NCBI GenBank assembly: GCA_033980235.1
Contig: CM067075.1
Location: 30,507,885-30,571,884 of the forward strand
DNA length: 64,000 bases
Reading direction: 5' to 3'
From: Diadema setosum
Taxonomy: Eukaryota; Echinodermata; Echinoidea; Diadematoida; Diadematidae
A program made the position numbers and the translations under genes. Under the pieces are notes generated by a model. The model was not told where the DNA came from. It was given only the letters and a program-made list of their open reading frames with translations, and made no database searches. Positions 59,257 to 64,000 of this stretch are shown here, one piece after another; positions within the stretch are counted from its first letter, which is position 1, and each line of letters opens with the position of its first letter.

Positions 59257-60035
59257 TTAAAGGTGTACCCCCATTTTTCCAGAAAAAACCCTCCGTTCGG
59301 ATCCTTATCAAAACGCAGTTTTTCTTTGGAGCTGTTGCGATCACGCCGTTCTGTTTTGTCTTTAAAAATCCAAATATAACTGTGGATTAAGTGAAAGCAG
59401 CTATATTAGTAGAACGCATCAGTGAGAGTTTGTGGAAAATCGGACAATCCAGTCAAAAGTTTGGAATTTTTAAAGTTTCGGCGCTGTCATTTCCAGGCAT
59501 AGGAGACTACTAGAGTTCATGACGTCGTGTATGGACAATAATACAAAGAGAATATAAGGAGAATTCCACAAAATTCATTAATTTTTTTTCATGAAAATTA
59601 CACATTCCATCAACTTATTAGTGACATATGTTGAGGGTAATCATTCCCCCTGCTCTCTGAAAGAGGTAAGTCAAGTGCTCTTTCATTATGTTAGAAAAGT
59701 GAAAGCATATTGAATTTTCTTTATATCTTCTTGATATTGTTGTCCACACATGATGCCATACGCTGAAGTATAGTCTCCTTATTCAGTCATTACAACACCA
59801 AAGATTTTAAAATTCATTACTTTCGCATCGATTGTCCGATTTTCCTAAAACTTTCACTGATGCGTTCTACTAATGTTGTTGCTTTCACTCAATCCACATT
59901 TCTCTTTGGGTTTTGGTTTCCTTTAATTCATGATTTACCTTACAAAGTATATTTTTAGAAGCTGTGACCTATTTGACACGACTGAACAATGTTTCCAGTT
60001 TGAAAGAAAACAAATCCAGCTGCACCCTTGCTTAA
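59257..60035. mobile_element. Probable TTAA-flanked foldback element, ~780 bp
   Basis: Long inverted arms 59381-59450 (TGTGGATTAAGTGAAAGCAG...CGGACAATCC) and 59830-59898 (GATTGTCCG...CTTTCACTCAATCCACA) pair over about 70 bp with several mismatches. TTAA occurs at 59257-59260 (TTAAAGGTG) and 60032-60035 (GCTTAA), nearly symmetric about the arms' centre, so the outer limits are inferred from symmetry. It has no ORF. Confidence 0.65.
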
Positions 60036-62870
60036 TGGTACCAGAGTCTCTGCAATTGTGTAAATATGAAGCTACGGGAACATAGTAGGGATGAAAATAA
60101 GCCTGCTATATACACAATGCTTCAAAGCAGTAGGCCTACTATAGTCTGTGAGTGAGCAGATTGACTATAATTTGATACTTTTCATTGTGTTAGAATAAAC
60201 CAATTAGGTAATGTTTTATTTGCATGGTTTTACTTTTTTATGAAGATCTTGATAATGGCAGGATAATTCTCAAACTCTACTGGATTTGCAATGCATTTTT
60301 TACCATCATTATACAACCCTTTCTGCAAAGTTCCTTTGATCTACCACAAATTTTACAACTGTCTTTGAGAAGTGCATGCACAATGCAATCATATCATGTT
60401 TGCGCACTTATGACGTAATTTTGTTTGCGTCTGATGATTCCTAAGTATTTACATGACATTATCTTTTATTGCAAAGACCATCTGAATGGGTCCTCAAAAG
60501 AGGTGATATCTCTTTGCAGTAGGATTCAAATGGGATTATAATAACCAGTGCTCTTACATTCTTACATTCATGAAAACATGATTAAAATACACTAATTTAA
60601 CGGTAAGCTTGGTGATAAAGGTGAAAATGATATGCTCGTTAACTTGAGAAAAAAATAACAGCAGACCTGAACTTGATGATCATGATTGTGTTGTTAATGT
60701 TGACATCAGCAACCACTGTAATGGTATTATTTTATTTAAAGACCATGATAAGAATGACACCAAGAGCAATTGGAATGACAGATACCGTGATGATACAGAA
60801 ATCACAAATAACGTGGAATAGTATGTGAGATGAGATAGTATTTTTGTGGGGGGGGGGGGAGGGGGATCATCCATTTGCATTCATTTATGTACATTCATCT
60901 ATTCCATTTTCTTTTTCCACAGAACATAAGATAATATACGAAAATTACAAGTGATCTTGAATACACAATAGTTGACTGTACGATAAAAAAGAGGTATTAC
61001 CGAACTAAAAAGGATATACATTGTATATCAATAGTGTCCAATCAGTTTCCAACCAAGTAGGTAATGTGTTACATTATCCATGCTCTGTGGATAAGAATTG
61101 AGGAGCCCACTAAAAAGCTAAGCTTGCACACTGTGGACAATTCATATATTCGACTCATGAATTAACAAAAGAAAAATAAAAAGTTATTCTGGACATGACA
61201 GACAAGACAAAAGGAAACAAATACAAACACACAAATACAAATACAAAATCACAGCAACATATAAATGTAATGGCAATCACCACTGATAATCATCGTGGAG
61301 AAAAAAAAAAATGCCAGCAATCTTATTGTTCATAATGTTTTCCACACCTATAGGATATATAGGTGCATTGATGTAACAGAGAAATGCCCTTATACAGGCA
61401 CAAAAACAAGCAAATAAACGAATAAACAAACAGATATATACTATCAGAAAAAAAGACATACCATTCTGTTTCTCGTCCCACTATAACCCCCATTGCTTCC
61501 GACGTGATTTCTGTGTTAAAGGTGAAATATTTGGTAGCAAATTACATAACATGAAGATACATGAGCCAATATTTCTCCATATTCAACGCATCAATGTCTA
61601 CTCCGCCCGACTTGTAACATGAATTCTTTGAGAGAGGTTTCAGACTTGGAAAGAAACTCGCCCGCGCAAAGTTCGTACTGCGCAAAGAGAGACTCGTGCA
61701 TCTTCATGAGCTTGTAATGAAACGACAGTGAGCGAGCTTCGATGCTGCCATACGATTATCGTATGTGGGAACGTTGTGTCTGAATGGCCTCATATCAATA
61801 CGTGGTATAATATACGATAACTATAGGTGTGTATGAAAGCTCTATTTATCGGCAACTATTGAGGACGAGGTTGGAAGAAAAATGAGAATGAAATAAATGA
61901 ATTGAATTGAATTGAATTGATTTGAGTTGAATTGAATTGAATTGAGTTGAGTTGAATTGAATTGAATTGAATTGAATTGAATTAAATTGAATTTTGGTTT
62001 TGGCATCGAGTTCCAAAAATCGATTTTCAAAAACCATTAATTACGGGTGTGTGTGAACGGAGACTTGGATTGCTGCTGTTTGGACAACGTAATTCTAAAC
62101 ACGATTTAAAATGTGTTCCAAAAAAGTAACGTAGTTACGAACGAGGTTGTTTTTACAATTTGAAAGCCCTCTTTTCTGCGGTGGATGGGATACACGGCAA
62201 AATTCATTTTGAGAGCTGCGCGCGTCGAAGCTACGACCCCCTCATCTATCAGATGGACAGTAAGACAGCCCAATGCCGATGTCAATGATTTACCCCGGAG
62301 TCGGGTTTCGTAGCGGTAAATATCCATCCCTAAATCTCACATTAGCCCAGATAGTTGTAAACAACCATATTCGATCCTCTGCTTCTCTAAATCCATCAAT
62401 CACATCACGCAGCAAGGCAACAACAGCAACAACAAAAAATCATTCACATCGTTTTCCATATTCAAAGTCTCAAGTAATCATTTAATTTGATTTGGCTCAA
62501 CTGATCAAAATTTATTTGACGTATGTCGGGTTTGCTCAAGAAGTTTTCGAAATGTCCAAATAATATTGATCACTTTGTAGTTGGCTTACGCTACTAAGTT
62601 GTGTCTATTTATTCGTCTTATTTGCTTGTTCCTGCACACTTTCCTGGAAGTCAGAAAGCGTATTTTTAATTCAGAAAGCAATTCATTTTAATAATTCAAT
62701 CTTTCCGAAAGATTAAAGGGAATGTTGGAATGTTGAGCATTCTCCGGGCAGAATATGTTTCTTGCCAGCCAATTTTACCATACCTATGAATGTAAAGGGG
62801 AAAGAGCTAGCATTTTGCTGATGGGTATTTCACGTCAGAAGATTTTTGAAAAGACTGAAGAAAGATTTAC
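60036..62870. other. No recognisable gene; (GAATT)n at 61899-61993
   Basis: Contains about 95 bp of GAATT pentamers with GAGTT variants, and a G-run near 60848-60864. Asn/Ile/Gln/Phe frames over the pentamers are artefacts. No gene is recognised. Confidence 0.55.
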
Positions 62871-63175
62871 GTATAGTTATGCAAGATTAGAGCATTAATG
62901 ATTGCGTCAATATGAGATGCTCGAGTGTGTGTGTAGGAAAATAAATACCGAGGTCTAATAATTTAATGGGCATACTCTATCTTAATTTATATGTCATATA
63001 TATACCTATATATCTATATATATATATATATGGGTGTGTTGGTATAGTTATGCAAGATTAGAGCATTAATGATTGCGTCAATATGAGATGCTCGAGTGTG
63101 TGTGTAGGAAAATAAATACCGAGGTCTAATAATTTAATGGGCATACTCTATCTTAATTTATGTGTCATATATATA

Positions 63176-63222
<47 letters not shown>

Positions 63223-63230
63223 GTGTGTTG
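62871..63230. repeat. Tandem duplication, ~171 bp unit
   Basis: 62871-63041 is repeated at 63042-63230, each starting GTATAGTTATGCAAG and ending GGGTGTGTTG. The copies differ mainly in the length of an internal (TA)n (longer in the second) and about one substitution (TATATGTCAT versus TATGTGTCAT), so the duplication is very recent. Confidence 0.95.
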
Positions 63231-64000
63231 GTATGTGTTTTTGAATGTAATATATAAACGTTGTAAATAAAAACGAAATGACATGGGAAGAAAAGGAGTT
63301 TAGAATAGAGAAGAAATATTAAGTAGACAACACACACAAATAATGGGCAGTGTACGAGTTGAAGTTTATGTATTGGATGATCGATAACAAAGAGGATCGA
63401 AAGATGCCATGTTCTTGGCAACTACGACACACCGACACGTGCGTGTACACACATAAACGTGCATTCTAAAATATGAGGGACAAATGTTAAAATAGGCAGG
63501 CAGAAATTTTAGTATCGAACACATTGAGATGGCGAGTTGTAGACAGGGCGGGATGGGATAGGGGGCTTTATGAGTTTACGATGATATAGCAACGAAATAG
63601 GGTGGAAAATTTTGCATTTTTTTTCTTTTCTTTCTTTTTTCTTTTTTTTTTTTTGCTTAAAGATATCTGAAGCGAGCTGAAAACTTGGAAAGTTTTTCGA
63701 GAGAATGGAAATTGTGTTGTTTGTTTTTGTTTGTGTGTGATTTTTTTTTTCTCCGCTCAGCTCACCGTATCAGAAGAGGTGGCAAAATTGTCACGGGTGC
63801 CGGAACTGCAATTATCCCGTCGAAATGGCAGAAACGTGCTCTCCGCAACATTGGCGGAGACGATCGGGCGAAACAAGCAAACACTGTTACGTGGTAAAAA
63901 GACCAGTATCAAACATGTCATCAATCTAACATTAAACACATGCGTATGTGGGCTGAAATATATATATGATATATTATATGTAAATACACAGGGCAATATG
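63231..64000. other. No recognisable gene
   Basis: A T-run lies at 63618-63654. Open frames at 63685-63897 (plus) and 63757-63996 (minus) overlap each other and are unrecognised. Confidence 0.5.

Overview
This 64 kb window is AT-rich, intron/intergenic-type DNA from a eukaryote, most likely a marine invertebrate animal. The grounds are long (TA)n, (AC)n, (TATC)n and (CT)n microsatellites, 3' ends of CR1/L2-like LINEs, a Penelope-like element (PLE) fragment, many short inverted-repeat DNA transposons, and no operon-like coding. An echinoderm such as a sea urchin is plausible from the overall repeat style, but no gene here settles it. No complete protein-coding gene is recognisable. Two short open segments look like spliced first exons: 21251-21328 (minus; a signal peptide ending at a GTAAGT donor) and 28312-28415 (plus; a strong ATG context ending at a GTAAGG donor). 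Both are tentative.

Layout. 1-9 kb: microsatellites and two oppositely oriented copies of a ~250 bp TIR element sitting in (TA)n. 9.1-9.6 kb: decayed LINE 3' end (plus). 10.3-11.85 kb: two long-inverted-repeat elements with 9 bp target-site duplications (TSDs); the first is interrupted by a separate foldback element with an 8 bp TSD. 13-20 kb: (TATC)n, a perfect 52 bp palindrome at 16.06 kb and an inverted-repeat element at 17.5 kb. 20-21 kb: two PLE-like 3' modules beside (TA)n. 21.2-28.5 kb: the two candidate exons, a 216 bp TIR element at 24.25 kb and large microsatellites. 30.1 kb: second foldback copy. 32.4 and 36.0 kb: two copies of a ~650 bp TIR element. 40.9-41.2 kb: PLE 3' coding end inside a perfect 34 bp inverted repeat. 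41.7-47.8 kb: one plain and one heavily invaded copy of a TTAA-flanked element. 51.4-52.1 kb: ~660 bp polypyrimidine strand. 52.2-60 kb: two further TTAA-flanked foldback elements, a 26 bp-arm hairpin, another TIR element, a 5'-truncated LINE reverse transcriptase end and a tRNA-derived SINE. 62.9-63.2 kb: recent 171 bp tandem duplication.

The most informative part is the nest at 45,976-47,822. A TTAA-flanked element is recognisable because its plain copy lies at 41,715-42,185. It carries a GC-rich TIR element that was itself hit twice by its own family at TTA targets, and separately a 214 bp element with a ~10 bp TSD. Removing each insert restores sequence that matches other copies within the window, so the order of insertion can be read directly. 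A second theme is a hammerhead-ribozyme-like fold (CTTGAGA or CTGATGA, stem, GAAA) at three PLE-like 3' modules with different stem sequences.
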